Shown here: one piece after another, positions 45,825-55,252 of the stretch | Layout: every line of letters begins with the position of its first letter | Position numbering within the stretch: position 1 is the stretch's first letter | Position numbers and translations under genes: made by a program | Notes under the pieces: model-generated | Told to the model about the DNA's origin: nothing | What the model saw: only the letters and a program-made list of their open reading frames with translations | The model's database searches: none | NCBI GenBank assembly: GCA_038147195.1 | Contig: JAYQTB010000004.1 | Span: forward strand, 124,001-188,000 | Length of the DNA: 64,000 nucleotides | From: Eutrophocola salsuginis | GTDB taxonomy: Bacteria; Pseudomonadota; Gammaproteobacteria; Pseudomonadales; Pseudohongiellaceae | Direction: 5' to 3'

Positions 45825-46496
45825 TTGATCAGACGGATATTCTTATTCATCATGTTTTCGTATTCCTCCATCACGCACGCACATGATGTGCCCGACAATT
45901 TCATCTACCTCACTGAGGTCATTCCCCACCTTGAATTTGACCTGCGTTATTACTCCGATGAAAACTTTATCGGCCAGCCCATACCCGGCTACCAGAGCAA
46001 TGTCCTGATCGTTACTCTGCAGGCCGCCTTGGCAATAAAGAAGGTGCAACAGGACCTGTCCTACTCCAATTTCGCCCTGAAGTTCTTCGATGCCTACAGG
46101 CCACAGCGTGCAGTGGATTTTTTTATACGCTGGACCAGTGATCCGAATGATAAACGCATGAAGGATATCTATTATCCCAACTTGGGAAAGGATGAACTCA
46201 TTCCGCGTGGATTTATTGCGGAGAAATCCAGTCATTCACGTGGGAGCACCGTAGACCTGACCATCATTTCCCTAGAGGATGGCAGGGAGCTCGACATGGG
46301 GACACCGTTCGACCTCTTCGACCAGAAGTCACGGGCCAGCGATACCACCGTCACTGTGCAGCAGCGCGCCAACCGGCAGTTGCTGCGCAGCGTGATGAGC
46401 CAGCATGGTTTCATGGGGCTCGAGGAGGAGTGGTGGCATTTCACCCTGCGTGATGAACCTTACCCTGACACATATTTCGACTTTCCGGTGAAGTAG
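45825..46496 (+). CDS. D-Ala-D-Ala dipeptidase (VanX/DdpX family)
   Basis: A 223-residue zinc dipeptidase with a short signal peptide (RIFLFIMFSYSSITHA). Conserved residues are Arg in DAYRPQRAVDF, zinc ligands His and Asp in SSHSRGSTVDLT, and Glu-x-x-His in EEWWHF. Enzymes like this cleave D-Ala-D-Ala from cell-wall turnover; VanX in glycopeptide resistance is one case, but no vanH or vanA is here, so a nutritional role (as DdpX) is more likely. The start is TTG at 45825, with only a weak ribosome binding site. Confidence 0.88.
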   Translation: MIRRIFLFIMFSYSSITHAHDVPDNFIYLTEVIPHLEFDLRYYSDENFIGQPIPGYQSNVLIVTLQAALAIKKVQQDLSYSNFALKFFDAYRPQRAVDFFIRWTSDPNDKRMKDIYYPNLGKDELIPRGFIAEKSSHSRGSTVDLTIISLEDGRELDMGTPFDLFDQKSRASDTTVTVQQRANRQLLRSVMSQHGFMGLEEEWWHFTLRDEPYPDTYFDFPVK

Positions 46497-46511
46497 GCCG
46501 GGATTTCCTGC

Positions 46512-47450
46512 CTATACTTTGCCAGCGTCGAGTAAGCCATTAAGATATGCACTAAGACTGCCTGGTAGTATTCCCAGGTTGTAACCGCCTTCTAGGGTCG
46601 ATAACAATCGCCCTTCACAATACTTGCCTGCGATCTCCTGCAACTGCTGCCCCAGCCAGTAGTAAGTGTCGTCGGTCAGCGCCATGCCGGCTAGCGGATC
46701 ACCCTGGTGGGCGTCAAATCCCGCCGATACAAGTAGTAGTTGTGGTTGCCAGGCTTCGAGCGCTGGCAAGACCTGCTCTGTGAATACCTTCTTGTAGGTC
46801 CTGTGACCGGTGCCGCCGGGCAAGGGTACGTTGAGTATATTGCTGTCCAGGTTCTCCTCGACCATGCCAGAGCCGGGGTAGAGCAGGCTCTGGTGCGTGG
46901 AGATGAAGAAGATGCCATCGCGTCCCCTGGAGATGTCCTGGGTACCGTTACCATGATGGACGTCGAAATCCACGATGGCAACACGCTCGATATCGCGTTT
47001 TTTCCGTGCATGGATGGCGGCGATCGCCACCTGGTTGAACAGGCAGAAACCCATGGCACGGTCGGAGGTAGCATGATGCCCCGGCGGACGGGTTGCACAG
47101 AAAACAGACTCCGCCTTTCCTGTCATTAACAAATCGACTCCCAGGCAGGTAGCGCCTACCGCCCGTAGTGCTGCATTGAGGGAGTCGGGCGACATGTGGG
47201 TATCCGGGTCGAGCGATGCCGAACCTTTTTGCGGCGCTTTGGCTCGCACGTTGTCCAGGTGGAATTGTGAATGGGCGAGCAGGACCTGCTCATCGGTGCC
47301 CAACACGGCTTCGCCGGGTATTAGCGAGGCCTTAAGCGGTTCGCTGTCGAGCGCGTTGGTGATGCCGGCCAGGCGCATCGGATTTTCCGGGTGGCCCTTG
47401 CCGGGGTCATGGGCGATACAATCAGCGTGGCTGAGAACGGTAATTTTCAT
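46512..47450 (-). CDS. Histone deacetylase-family (acetylpolyamine amidohydrolase-like) enzyme
   Basis: A 312-residue zinc amidohydrolase of the HDAC/AcuC/AphA superfamily. It shows HPENPMRLAGI, RPPGHHATSDRAMGFC (catalytic His pair), IVDFDVHHGNGTQD (zinc Asp and His), and SAGFDAHQGDPLAG (zinc Asp). In bacteria such enzymes deacetylate polyamines, acetyl-CoA synthetase or other amides. Substrate unknown. Confidence 0.92.
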   Translation of the reverse strand: MKITVLSHADCIAHDPGKGHPENPMRLAGITNALDSEPLKASLIPGEAVLGTDEQVLLAHSQFHLDNVRAKAPQKGSASLDPDTHMSPDSLNAALRAVGATCLGVDLLMTGKAESVFCATRPPGHHATSDRAMGFCLFNQVAIAAIHARKKRDIERVAIVDFDVHHGNGTQDISRGRDGIFFISTHQSLLYPGSGMVEENLDSNILNVPLPGGTGHRTYKKVFTEQVLPALEAWQPQLLLVSAGFDAHQGDPLAGMALTDDTYYWLGQQLQEIAGKYCEGRLLSTLEGGYNLGILPGSLSAYLNGLLDAGKV

Positions 47451-47553
47451 GCTTGCAGTTATGCGTGGAATATCAGGCCGGATTATGACATTGATATTGT
47501 TTCACCGCGATGGCATCTCTATGATGAAGTCTTGTGTCATACAGCAGTGAGCC

Positions 47554-48417
47554 ATGATGGAAAGCATTGTCGATTTTCTACGCATTACCGTTTTCATCTT
47601 CAACGAACAGAATTACACGGTCTGGCAACTGATCATGATCCCGCTGCTGGTCCTGATTGCCTGGTTTATCTATCAGGCTTTAAGCAAATTCATCTACGCG
47701 CAGCTGGAGCGCTCGCAGTTGCCGCCAGACGTACAACTCCTTATACGGCGCATCTACGTCATCGCCAGTCTGGTCGTGGTCGTCCTTGTGATTCTCACGC
47801 TGCTGAATGTGCCGCTAGGTGCTTTTGCCTTTGTATCAGGCGCGGTAGCCATTGGTGTCGGTTTTGGTGCGCAGAACATCATCAATAATTTCATCTCCGG
47901 CTGGATACTAATGTGGGAAAAACCGATTCGCATTGGCGACTTTCTGGAGATAGGTGATGTGAAGGGTACGGTAGAAACCATTAGCACCCGGTCCACCCGC
48001 GTGCGTCGCGTAGACGGCGTACATATGCTAATCCCTAATAGTCAGTTGCTGGAAAACACGGTGGTCAACTGGACCCTGATGGACAAGCTGACCCGGTGTG
48101 CGCTGCGCGTGGGCGTGGCCTATGGCTCACCGGCACGCAAGGTAGAGGAGTTGATCATGCGGGCTGTAGAATTTCACCCGGACACCATGGACGATCCAGC
48201 TCCGAAAGTATTCTTCGAGGACTTTGGTGACAGCGCACTGATTTTTGACTCCTATTTCTGGATCGATGCAGCCAGTGAGAAGGATCTGCGCCAGGTGAAA
48301 TCCGACATTCGCTTCCAGATCGACGAGTTGTTTAACGAGGCTGGTATCGTCATCGCCTTCCCACAACAGGATGTTCACCTGGACGGCCAGTTACGGCTGA
48401 TCAGGGATGAGAAATAA
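47554..48417 (+). CDS. Small mechanosensitive channel, MscS family
   Basis: A 287-residue inner-membrane channel with three helices. The pore helix reads FAFVSGAVAIGVGFGAQNIINNF, given here as part of residues 90-113, with the Gly/Ala packing pattern of MscS; IPNSQLLENTVVNWT is the beta-domain signature. It would open under osmotic downshock. Confidence 0.93.
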   Translation: MMESIVDFLRITVFIFNEQNYTVWQLIMIPLLVLIAWFIYQALSKFIYAQLERSQLPPDVQLLIRRIYVIASLVVVVLVILTLLNVPLGAFAFVSGAVAIGVGFGAQNIINNFISGWILMWEKPIRIGDFLEIGDVKGTVETISTRSTRVRRVDGVHMLIPNSQLLENTVVNWTLMDKLTRCALRVGVAYGSPARKVEELIMRAVEFHPDTMDDPAPKVFFEDFGDSALIFDSYFWIDAASEKDLRQVKSDIRFQIDELFNEAGIVIAFPQQDVHLDGQLRLIRDEK

Positions 48418-48485
48418 CGTGTAAGGCAACTTCAGCCAAACAGTCGGCTTTTTACCCTACCCCACAGGGTGTACTGGGTCTCCTG

Positions 48486-48794
48486 CTAGCCAAGGACTTC
48501 AGCGCCGCGATCAGCAAGCAGACGCGCCTTCTTCCCGTCTTCCAAGTAAAACTCCATCTCAGGCGTGATGCGTCGACGATTGCTCCACCAGTGGTCGCCC
48601 TTGTGCAGTGTTAACAGGGCGTCGGTATGGCTGAAGACCGCGTTGGTGGTAAGTGGTTCGTCGAATTCCCATACCACATCTTGCTGGATGATGTCTGCTA
48701 TATGGCTAATGGAAGGGATATGGATATCAGCGACGATGAGTATGCCGCCCGGCTTGATGAGCAAGCTGTCGTTTGAGCTATGCCTATCTCGCAA
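48486..48794 (-). pseudogene. 3' remnant of a class I methyltransferase gene
   Basis: The minus strand encodes about 100 residues resembling the end of a Methyltransf_24-type SAM-dependent methyltransferase: LLIKPGGILIVADIHIPSI, a spacer, then SHTDALLTLHKGDHWWSNRR. The SAM-binding core (about 120 or more residues) is absent, and the sequence begins directly at the corA stop. No credible start or ribosome binding site exists. I therefore call it a truncated relic. Confidence 0.6.
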
Positions 48795-48795
48795 A

Positions 48796-49764
48796 TTAAA
48801 GCCACTTCTTGAGTTTGAAATACATCAGGATGCCGCCAGCGATGACAGCCATGGTGCTGGCTACAAGAGTAAAGGCCACGGGAGCCTCGAGTCCGGGGAG
48901 GCCCGCCACGTTCATGCCGAACAGGCCGGTGACGAAGGAGATCGGTAAAAATACGGAAGCGATTATGGACAGCACGTACATGCGGGCGTTCTGCTCCTGG
49001 GCGATGCGGTTCATTAGTTCTTCCTGCAGTACCAGGCAGCGTTCACGTACCAGGTCCAGATCTTCCACGTAGCGAATGATGCGGTCGGTTTGTTCCTGCA
49101 ATTCAAAAGCCTGGGCATCATTGAGAATGCTTCGGCACTGCCGGTGAAAGGCGTCGAGAGCATCGCGCTGCGGCGCCAGGTAGCGTCTCACCATGGCGGA
49201 TTGTCGGCGAAGGGATGATACCTCCACCCTGACCTGGTTGGAATTGGACGTTTCCATTGACTCCTCAAAATTACCGACCTTCTCCTCGATGTCGTCGACG
49301 TATTCGGAGATGCGATCAGCGAGGCGTTCTACGATATAAATGAAAAGTTGCGGGATATCTGACGGACCATTACCTGCTTCGAGTTCCCTACGAATATCCT
49401 GTATGGAAAATACTTTGCGCTGACGTACAGTGATCAGGCGATCCTTTTCCAGCCACACTCGCAGTGCCACCATGTCGTCTGGTTCATCACCAGGATTGAG
49501 GTTTACAGCGCGTAAGAAAATTAGAAAACCTTCCTTGTCCAAAATGGTGCGCGGCCGCGTGTTTGTGCGTACGAGGCTTTCGATAATGTTATCGGAAAGA
49601 CCAAGCGAGGAGAGTGTTTCGCCGCAGTCCTCAAACGAATAATCCAGATGCAGCCAAAGGGGATTGTCGAGTGAAGATGATTTTTCCAGGGGGATGGCGG
49701 AGCCGTCGCCGTTCAGTGCGACACCATGTACGTAACTCTTGGCCTGAAAAATCGAAAGCGTCAT
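48796..49764 (-). CDS. CorA/ZntB family divalent-cation transporter
   Basis: A 322-residue membrane transporter with a large cytoplasmic N-terminal domain and two C-terminal helices. FVTGLFGMNVAGLPG contains the GMN ion-selectivity motif; LQEELMNRIAQEQNARMYVLS precedes it in the long helix (residues 240-265). The length and the GMNVAGLPG loop favour ZntB-like zinc or CorA-like magnesium transport; sequence alone does not decide. Confidence 0.92.
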   Translation of the reverse strand: MTLSIFQAKSYVHGVALNGDGSAIPLEKSSSLDNPLWLHLDYSFEDCGETLSSLGLSDNIIESLVRTNTRPRTILDKEGFLIFLRAVNLNPGDEPDDMVALRVWLEKDRLITVRQRKVFSIQDIRRELEAGNGPSDIPQLFIYIVERLADRISEYVDDIEEKVGNFEESMETSNSNQVRVEVSSLRRQSAMVRRYLAPQRDALDAFHRQCRSILNDAQAFELQEQTDRIIRYVEDLDLVRERCLVLQEELMNRIAQEQNARMYVLSIIASVFLPISFVTGLFGMNVAGLPGLEAPVAFTLVASTMAVIAGGILMYFKLKKWL

Positions 49765-49811
49765 TGAAAGCTGTACTTTGGCTGTGGTTCAGTCAGGAGG
49801 TTAGGTAATAA

Positions 49812-50384
49812 TCACAGATGAGTCAAAAAGCTTTTCAGGCAGCTTATATACAGGCCGGGCTCGGTTGCCTGCACTTTGCCGCGCAGGGTTTCAAGGGTGT
49901 CGTCATGTGTGACGCTTACCTTCGACTGCCCCAGTATGGGTCCTTCATCGTAGCCCTCGGTCACAACATGGACTGTTGCTCCTGATTCGTTCTCAACTGC
50001 TGCCAGCACAGCCGCATGCACCCTGTCGCCATACAATCCCTTGCCTCCATGCTTGGGTAGCAGGGAAGGATGGATGTTCAAGATCTTACCCTCGAAGCCT
50101 TGCAATGTATTCGCACCGACCTTTTTCATGTATCCCGAGCAAACCACGATGTCTGTTTCGGCTTCCTGCAGTGCAGCCAGGATGGCGGCATCTTCATCAG
50201 CATGGGTTTTGGTGGAGATATGCTGAACCGGGAAGTCGTGGTCCTTGCACCACTGGAAGATGCCCGACGGGACATTGTTGGTGATGAGGATGCCGGGTTC
50301 GGCGTCAAGTTCTCCGCCAGCCATCGCGGCGATAATCGCTTTGGCGGACGATCCACCATGGGATGCTAGGAAACTGATCTTCAT
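49812..50384 (-). CDS. purN: Phosphoribosylglycinamide formyltransferase-like protein (PurN)
   Basis: A formyltransferase of about 190 residues. It opens ISFLASHGGSSAKAI, has the catalytic LNIHPSLLPKHGGKG (Asn and His) and the Asp-containing GYDEGPILGQ, so it is probably active on 10-formyl-THF. The GGKGLYG variant differs from E. coli PurN (which has PGLHTH) and resembles the Bacteroidetes-type PurN. No purM lies beside it. An in-frame ATG at 50402 overlaps the end of the EamA gene, so the two are coupled. Confidence 0.85.
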   Translation of the reverse strand: MKISFLASHGGSSAKAIIAAMAGGELDAEPGILITNNVPSGIFQWCKDHDFPVQHISTKTHADEDAAILAALQEAETDIVVCSGYMKKVGANTLQGFEGKILNIHPSLLPKHGGKGLYGDRVHAAVLAAVENESGATVHVVTEGYDEGPILGQSKVSVTHDDTLETLRGKVQATEPGLYISCLKSFLTHL

Positions 50385-50391
50385 CCTGCTA

Positions 50392-51297
50392 TTAAACCTC
50401 ATCCGCCACCGGCATGCCGGCTTTTCGTTGCCGCAGGCTGTCCACCAGCCCGGTGGTGAGGGCGATGCCTGACAGGATAAGCGAGGCGCCGCCGATCATA
50501 CTGTGCGTGATGGTCTCATCTAGGAAGATAAAGCCCCAGAGCATGCCAAACACCGGGATCAGGTAAGTGACGATCACGGTGCGGGCGACACCAGTGTTCT
50601 CCAGCAAGTGGAAATATAGGATGAAGGCGAGGCCGGTGCACAGCAGGCCCAGTATGGTGGCGTTAATCCAGCCAGCGGTGCTAATGGCCGTATCCGGCCA
50701 CAAGAACAGCGCCGGCGGCACCATGAACAAGGCGGCAAAAACCTGGCAGCCTGTCGCCAGTACGATCGAGGGCACGCCTGTCATGAATTTGCGCGAATAA
50801 TTACCGGTCAGGCCATAGAAGAAAGAAGACAGCAGACCGAAAAGCACAGGCAGGAAGATGAGTTCTGAGGATACCGATTGCGTATCGGTGATCATGAAGA
50901 TGACGCCAATGAAGGACAAGCAGATGCCAGTGACCATGGTCAGCGTCAGCTTTTCCCTGAGCCAGACCCAGGCCACGCCGGCGCTCATGATGGGTGTCAA
51001 GGCATTCAGGATGGAAGCAAACCCGGCCGTGGAATACTGGGTGCTCAGAGTAATGAAGGTAAAGGGTAGGCCAGTGCTGATAAGCCCGAGAACGCAAAAA
51101 TGCTTCCAGTGCCGCCAGAACTGTCCGGCCTTGCCGGACATGACCATGATGGCATACAGGGTCAGGGCGGCGATAGCGGAGCGGGCAGCGCTGAGAGGTA
51201 AGACACCGAATTCACCCACCGAGATGCGGGCGAACATGAAGGAGGAGCCCCAGATGGCAGCCAGGGCGACCAGAATGACATAAAAGCGGAGTTTCAA
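50392..51297 (-). CDS. EamA/DMT-family transporter
   Basis: A 301-residue, ten-helix drug/metabolite transporter with two repeated EamA halves. WGSSFMFARISVGEFGVLPLSAARS (residues 16-40) and the second-half GLAFILYFHLLENTGVARTVIVTYLIPVFG (around 225-255) are the conserved regions. Probably an exporter; substrate unknown. Its 3' end touches purN. Confidence 0.9.
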   Translation of the reverse strand: MKLRFYVILVALAAIWGSSFMFARISVGEFGVLPLSAARSAIAALTLYAIMVMSGKAGQFWRHWKHFCVLGLISTGLPFTFITLSTQYSTAGFASILNALTPIMSAGVAWVWLREKLTLTMVTGICLSFIGVIFMITDTQSVSSELIFLPVLFGLLSSFFYGLTGNYSRKFMTGVPSIVLATGCQVFAALFMVPPALFLWPDTAISTAGWINATILGLLCTGLAFILYFHLLENTGVARTVIVTYLIPVFGMLWGFIFLDETITHSMIGGASLILSGIALTTGLVDSLRQRKAGMPVADEV

Positions 51298-51309
51298 AGA
51301 TTAAACTTC

Positions 51310-51690
51310 TTAAGAGTAAACAGTATCCGTGCCGTGCCTGATTTCCAGCGAGTGCCGAACCTTCCTGGGCAGGCTACGGACGACAAGTCTATAGGAATTG
51401 TCCATTAGACGCTCGATTTCTCCCTTGGGAATGTCGCCATCGAGTTGTACGGTGTTCCAGTGCCGTTTGTTCATGTGGTAGCCGGGCGTCACATCGGGAA
51501 AGATATCGCGCAACATGAGCGCTTCCTGTGGATCGCATTTTAGGTTGGAATAGGGGATGGCATCTGTTTCCACAAGGGTAGCGAACATCTTGTCTCTGAC
51601 CTTAAAGACGGCAACGTTCGGCCCGAACGGGTAATCCTCGATGGACTCGGGTTTAGCCAGCAAGTATGCCCTGGCTTCGTTATATGTCAT
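51310..51690 (-). CDS. MmcQ/YjbR family protein
   Basis: A 126-residue protein with the family features EDYPFGPNVAVFKVRDKMFA, LKCDPQEALMLRD, PGYHMNKRHWNTVQLDG. The fold is CyaY-like, and a DNA-binding role has been suggested. The ATG at 51690 is chosen over upstream starts because the conserved protein begins TYNEARAYLL. It lies 12 bp upstream of the EamA gene on the same strand. Confidence 0.88.
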   Translation of the reverse strand: MTYNEARAYLLAKPESIEDYPFGPNVAVFKVRDKMFATLVETDAIPYSNLKCDPQEALMLRDIFPDVTPGYHMNKRHWNTVQLDGDIPKGEIERLMDNSYRLVVRSLPRKVRHSLEIRHGTDTVYS

Positions 51691-51845
51691 GCTGATGAAT
51701 GTTCCGTGGATTGAATGAAAAATACCATGAAGCTCCAGAAAATGGCGATCTTTTACCAGAAACTGTTTACCGGGGTGAAGTCGGGACTCACCCCGGTATA
51801 GGTAATCGATGCGCAATCGCTGCCAGTCGGACTCGCCGGCAACTA

Positions 51846-52091
51846 ATGTTCGCGATCAGCAAGGTGTATAAGGGCGGCTGCTCACTGAGTGAAGCCCAGA
51901 TTGGACAGGGCATCCTGAAGAACCAGGCGGTACTTTTTTTTCTCACAATGTTTGAGGCCTCGGGCACTCTGCACTGCAAAATGCGTAAATTCATCGCCCG
52001 CCAGCGTCAGGAAGTGGAAAACACGATGGATTACTGGATTCGTAACATCAGCGTTGTGGTCTATATCGGGACGACGATCTGGTCCGTATAG
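51846..52091 (+). pseudogene. Possible relic of a type II secretion/pilus F-type (T2SF) gene
   Basis: About 80 residues read ISKVYKGGCSLSEAQ, FLTMFEASGTLHCKMRKF, QEVENTMDYWI, then a hydrophobic end. The order (G-x-x-LSEA, E-x-SG-x-L, EVE, then a helix) recalls the second T2SF domain of GspF/PilC proteins. The first domain and most of the length are missing, and the resemblance is judged by eye only. Together with the PilR relic it may reflect loss of a pilus or secretion system. Alternative: an unrelated short membrane protein. Confidence 0.35.
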
Positions 52092-52137
52092 AAGATCGTA
52101 CCGCTGTTACTCAGAACCATTCTGCCACAAGTTCTGT

Positions 52138-53052
52138 TCAAAAGTCGGATACCAGCATGGCCGCGCCGAATACGCCGGCACTGTCGCCCAGGGATGGTTT
52201 CAGGATGCGGCCGTGAAAGCTTTCATTGAAGATATTACGGTTGATCTGTTCCAGGCAGCCCTCTTCGTATAAAGCCGGGATATTACCCACGCCACCGCCG
52301 AGAATGATCGCGTCCGGATCCAGCACGTTTAGTACCTGGCAGAGGCCGCGGGCGAAACTGCTCACCAGGTGTTCGATGGTCGACGCAGCATGAGGATCAC
52401 TGGCTTTCCGCGCGGCAATCTCGGCCAGGGGCAGGGCGTTGCCTGCCAGTTTTTCATAGTAGCGCTCCAGTGCCGGACCAGAGATGACGGTTTCCACGCA
52501 GCCTTGCCTGCCACAGTAGCAGGTCTCACCGTCTGGCTCGAGCAGGATGTGCCCCCATTCGCCACCGATACCGTGAATCCCGCCGATGACACGACCGTCC
52601 ACGACGATGCCGCCGCCGACTCCGGTACCCATGATAATGCCGAACACCACTTCGGCATGGGGACATTCGTCGGGAATCACACCCATCGTCGTCTCAGCCA
52701 GGGCAAAGCAATTTGCGTCGTTGGCCAGCGTCACGTCGACACCAAGTAGTTTTTCCAGGTCGCGTTTGAGCGGTGTGTAGTTCAGGCAGGTGGTGTTGCT
52801 GTTCTTCAACAGGCCGGTCACGGGGTCCAGGCTACCTGGTGTGGCAAAGCCGATGTGCTCTGGCCTGGTTCGAAGTTTTCTGGCGCTGGAGTCTACTAAC
52901 CTTTTGATATTGTCGAGGATGTGGGCGCGACCGCGCTCTTTTTCAGTATCGATGCGCTCACGCACGAGCACCTGGTGACTGAATGCCTCCATGACCAGGA
53001 TTTCGATCTTGGTACCGCCGAGGTCGATGCCCCACAGGAGTTCTGCAGTCAT
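52138..53052 (-). CDS. ROK-family sugar kinase
   Basis: A 304-residue ROK kinase. The ATP-binding N-terminus is WGIDLGGTKIEILV; the zinc-binding CYCGRQGCVE, GGEWGH and GTGVGGGIVVDG are all present, and no helix-turn-helix precedes them, so this is an enzyme rather than a repressor. Fructo-, gluco- or N-acetylglucosamine kinase are possible. Start ATG at 53052 is nine bases after GGAG. Confidence 0.9.
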   Translation of the reverse strand: MTAELLWGIDLGGTKIEILVMEAFSHQVLVRERIDTEKERGRAHILDNIKRLVDSSARKLRTRPEHIGFATPGSLDPVTGLLKNSNTTCLNYTPLKRDLEKLLGVDVTLANDANCFALAETTMGVIPDECPHAEVVFGIIMGTGVGGGIVVDGRVIGGIHGIGGEWGHILLEPDGETCYCGRQGCVETVISGPALERYYEKLAGNALPLAEIAARKASDPHAASTIEHLVSSFARGLCQVLNVLDPDAIILGGGVGNIPALYEEGCLEQINRNIFNESFHGRILKPSLGDSAGVFGAAMLVSDF

Positions 53053-53178
53053 GGCCGCTGGCTCCACTGGTGAAATTACTAATAATTGTAGGTAAGACTC
53101 GACGTGTCCACAACAAACTCATCCACTACGGTATCCATGCTAGAATCGATCCTCAACTTGAAAAACCGGAATAACAGT

Positions 53179-53796
53179 ATGACTGACCAATTTACCTCCA
53201 TCGATGAGCGGGCCAGCTACGGAATCGGCCGCCAGGTAGGCGAGCAACTGGCACGGCAGCCATTCGACGGCATGTCCACCCGCGCGGTGCTTGCCGGCAT
53301 AGAGGACGTACTGAACGGCAATCCCACCCAGGTCTCAAATTCGGACATCAAGGCCGCCATCGACGACCTCAACAAGCGCATCATGCAGCAGCAGAACGAA
53401 AATGCCGATCGCCTGGCAGCCCAAGGCGAGGAGTTCCTAAAAGAAAATGCCAGGCGCGATGAGGTGAAAATCACTGAAACAGGCCTGCAGTACGAAGTCC
53501 TGGCGTCCGGTGACGGCGAAACCCCGGGCGAATCCTCCAAGGTGAGGGTGCATTATCATGGCACCCTGGTGGACGGCACCGTTTTCGACAGCTCGGTGGA
53601 TCGCGGTGAGCCCATCGAATTCTCCGTCAACGGCGTCATCGCCGGCTGGACCGAGGCTCTGCAGATGATGAAAACCGGCGACAAGTGGAAGCTCTTCATT
53701 CCCCACAACCTGGCCTATGGCGCCAACGGCGCGGGCGGCGTGATTGGTCCGTACCAGGCCCTGGTCTTTGAAGTGGAACTGCTCGCGGTTGTATAG
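53179..53796 (+). CDS. fklB: FKBP-type peptidyl-prolyl isomerase, FklB type
   Basis: A 205-residue prolyl isomerase: an N-terminal dimerisation domain (ASYGIGRQVGEQLARQ) and a C-terminal FKBP domain (VRVHYHGTLVDGTVFDSS, VIAGWTEALQMMKTGDKW, PHNLAYGANGAGG). Length and layout match E. coli FklB (206 residues). The ATG at 53179 is used. A signal peptide is absent, so it is cytoplasmic. DUF1015 follows after 12 bp. Confidence 0.94.
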   Translation: MTDQFTSIDERASYGIGRQVGEQLARQPFDGMSTRAVLAGIEDVLNGNPTQVSNSDIKAAIDDLNKRIMQQQNENADRLAAQGEEFLKENARRDEVKITETGLQYEVLASGDGETPGESSKVRVHYHGTLVDGTVFDSSVDRGEPIEFSVNGVIAGWTEALQMMKTGDKWKLFIPHNLAYGANGAGGVIGPYQALVFEVELLAVV

Positions 53797-53808
53797 AGGT
53801 TAATAAAC

Positions 53809-55044
53809 TTGGCGACCGTACTTCCCTTCACAGGCATGCGGCCGCGTACAAACCTAGCCGCCAACGTGGCGGCCCCGCCTTACGATGTGGTTAGCAGTAA
53901 CGAGGCCAGGGAACTGGCCCGTGGCAATGCAATGAGCTTTTTGCACATAAGCAAGCCCGAGATCGATTGCGATCCGGACATGGATGTATACAGCGATGCT
54001 GTATACGCTATGGGGCACGCCAACATCACCCGTTTCATCAACGACGGTATCTTTTCACTTGATGCTTCACCCTGCTTCTATTTATATAGGCAGACTCTCG
54101 GTGCACATAGCCAGACCGGTATTGTTGCGCTGGTCAGCGTCGATGAATACGAGAACGATGTCATTCGTAAACACGAGCTGACCCAGCCCGTTAAGGAAAA
54201 TGACCGCACCCGCCACATGCAAGCGGTGCAAGCACAGACCGGCCCTGTCTTTCTCACCTATCGCGCACAGCCCGCCATCGATGCCCTGATGCAGGTTTGT
54301 ACCGCAAGCGAGCCCGTCAACGATTTCACGTGCGACGACGTTCGCCACCAGTTCTGGGTCATCGAGGATGCGGTCGACAATTGGCGGATTACCGACCTGT
54401 TCCAGCAAGTACCGACAGTGTTCGTAGCAGACGGCCATCATCGCTCCGCCGCCTCGGTGCGTTACCGGGCATTGCGCCGTGCTGCCAATCCACAGCATAC
54501 GGGGAAGGAGCCCTATAACTATTTCATGGCCGTGCTGTTTCCCCATGACCAGCTCAACATCCTCGGCTACCATCGCATCATCCGGGACCTGGGTAGTTAC
54601 GATGGCAACTCCTTCATGCAGGCGCTGGGCGAATATTTCACCGTGACTGAATGCGCGGCGCGCCTGCCTGATGCCTCACGCCACTTTTCCCTGTACCTGG
54701 ACAAGCGCTGGTACCGGCTAGTTTTCCAGCAGCCTGCGCAAGATATCATTGACAGCGTTGCCCGGCTCGACGTATCCATCCTGCATGATTACTTGCTGGC
54801 GCCGCTGCTTAACATCACCGACCCGCGCACCGACGATCGTGTCGATTTCGTCGGCGGTTCCGGGGGGCTGGTGGCGCTGGAAAAGGCGGTGGACAATGAC
54901 GGCTGGGCGGCGGCCATCGCCTTGCACCCGGTCGCGATCGAACAACTGATGACCATCGCCGGCGAGGGCAGGCTGATGCCCCCCAAGTCGACGTGGTTTG
55001 AGCCGAAATTGAAATCAGGCCTGGTGATTCACAAACTGAATTAG
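53809..55044 (+). CDS. DUF1015 family protein
   Basis: A 411-residue cytoplasmic protein. It begins with PFTGMRP and AAPPYDVVSSNEAREL, and has the conserved FVADGHHRSAASVRYR and NYFMAVLFP blocks of DUF1015. Function is not established for bacterial members. Start TTG at 53809 with AGAGG upstream; it is likely co-transcribed with fklB. Confidence 0.9.
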   Translation: MATVLPFTGMRPRTNLAANVAAPPYDVVSSNEARELARGNAMSFLHISKPEIDCDPDMDVYSDAVYAMGHANITRFINDGIFSLDASPCFYLYRQTLGAHSQTGIVALVSVDEYENDVIRKHELTQPVKENDRTRHMQAVQAQTGPVFLTYRAQPAIDALMQVCTASEPVNDFTCDDVRHQFWVIEDAVDNWRITDLFQQVPTVFVADGHHRSAASVRYRALRRAANPQHTGKEPYNYFMAVLFPHDQLNILGYHRIIRDLGSYDGNSFMQALGEYFTVTECAARLPDASRHFSLYLDKRWYRLVFQQPAQDIIDSVARLDVSILHDYLLAPLLNITDPRTDDRVDFVGGSGGLVALEKAVDNDGWAAAIALHPVAIEQLMTIAGEGRLMPPKSTWFEPKLKSGLVIHKLN

Positions 55045-55252
55045 AACGGGGCGTGTCGGAGAAACCCGTGTGCTAAGTTGACGACGAAACAGGCTTCAGA
55101 CGGAAGATAAGCACACGAGTTTTTTTCGACCAAGATACTGGATTGATGAAAAAGATTGGCACTTGCCATTAGGTCATTAGCTGACTGTAGCCTGTAATGT
55201 CGGCGAATGGCCTCACAACACACACCAACAACGAATTTTTCGGAATTTCACT

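Noticed and set aside
45825..46496. Glycopeptide-resistance cluster
   Set aside because: Only a VanX-like dipeptidase is present; no vanH, vanA or vanRS genes accompany it.
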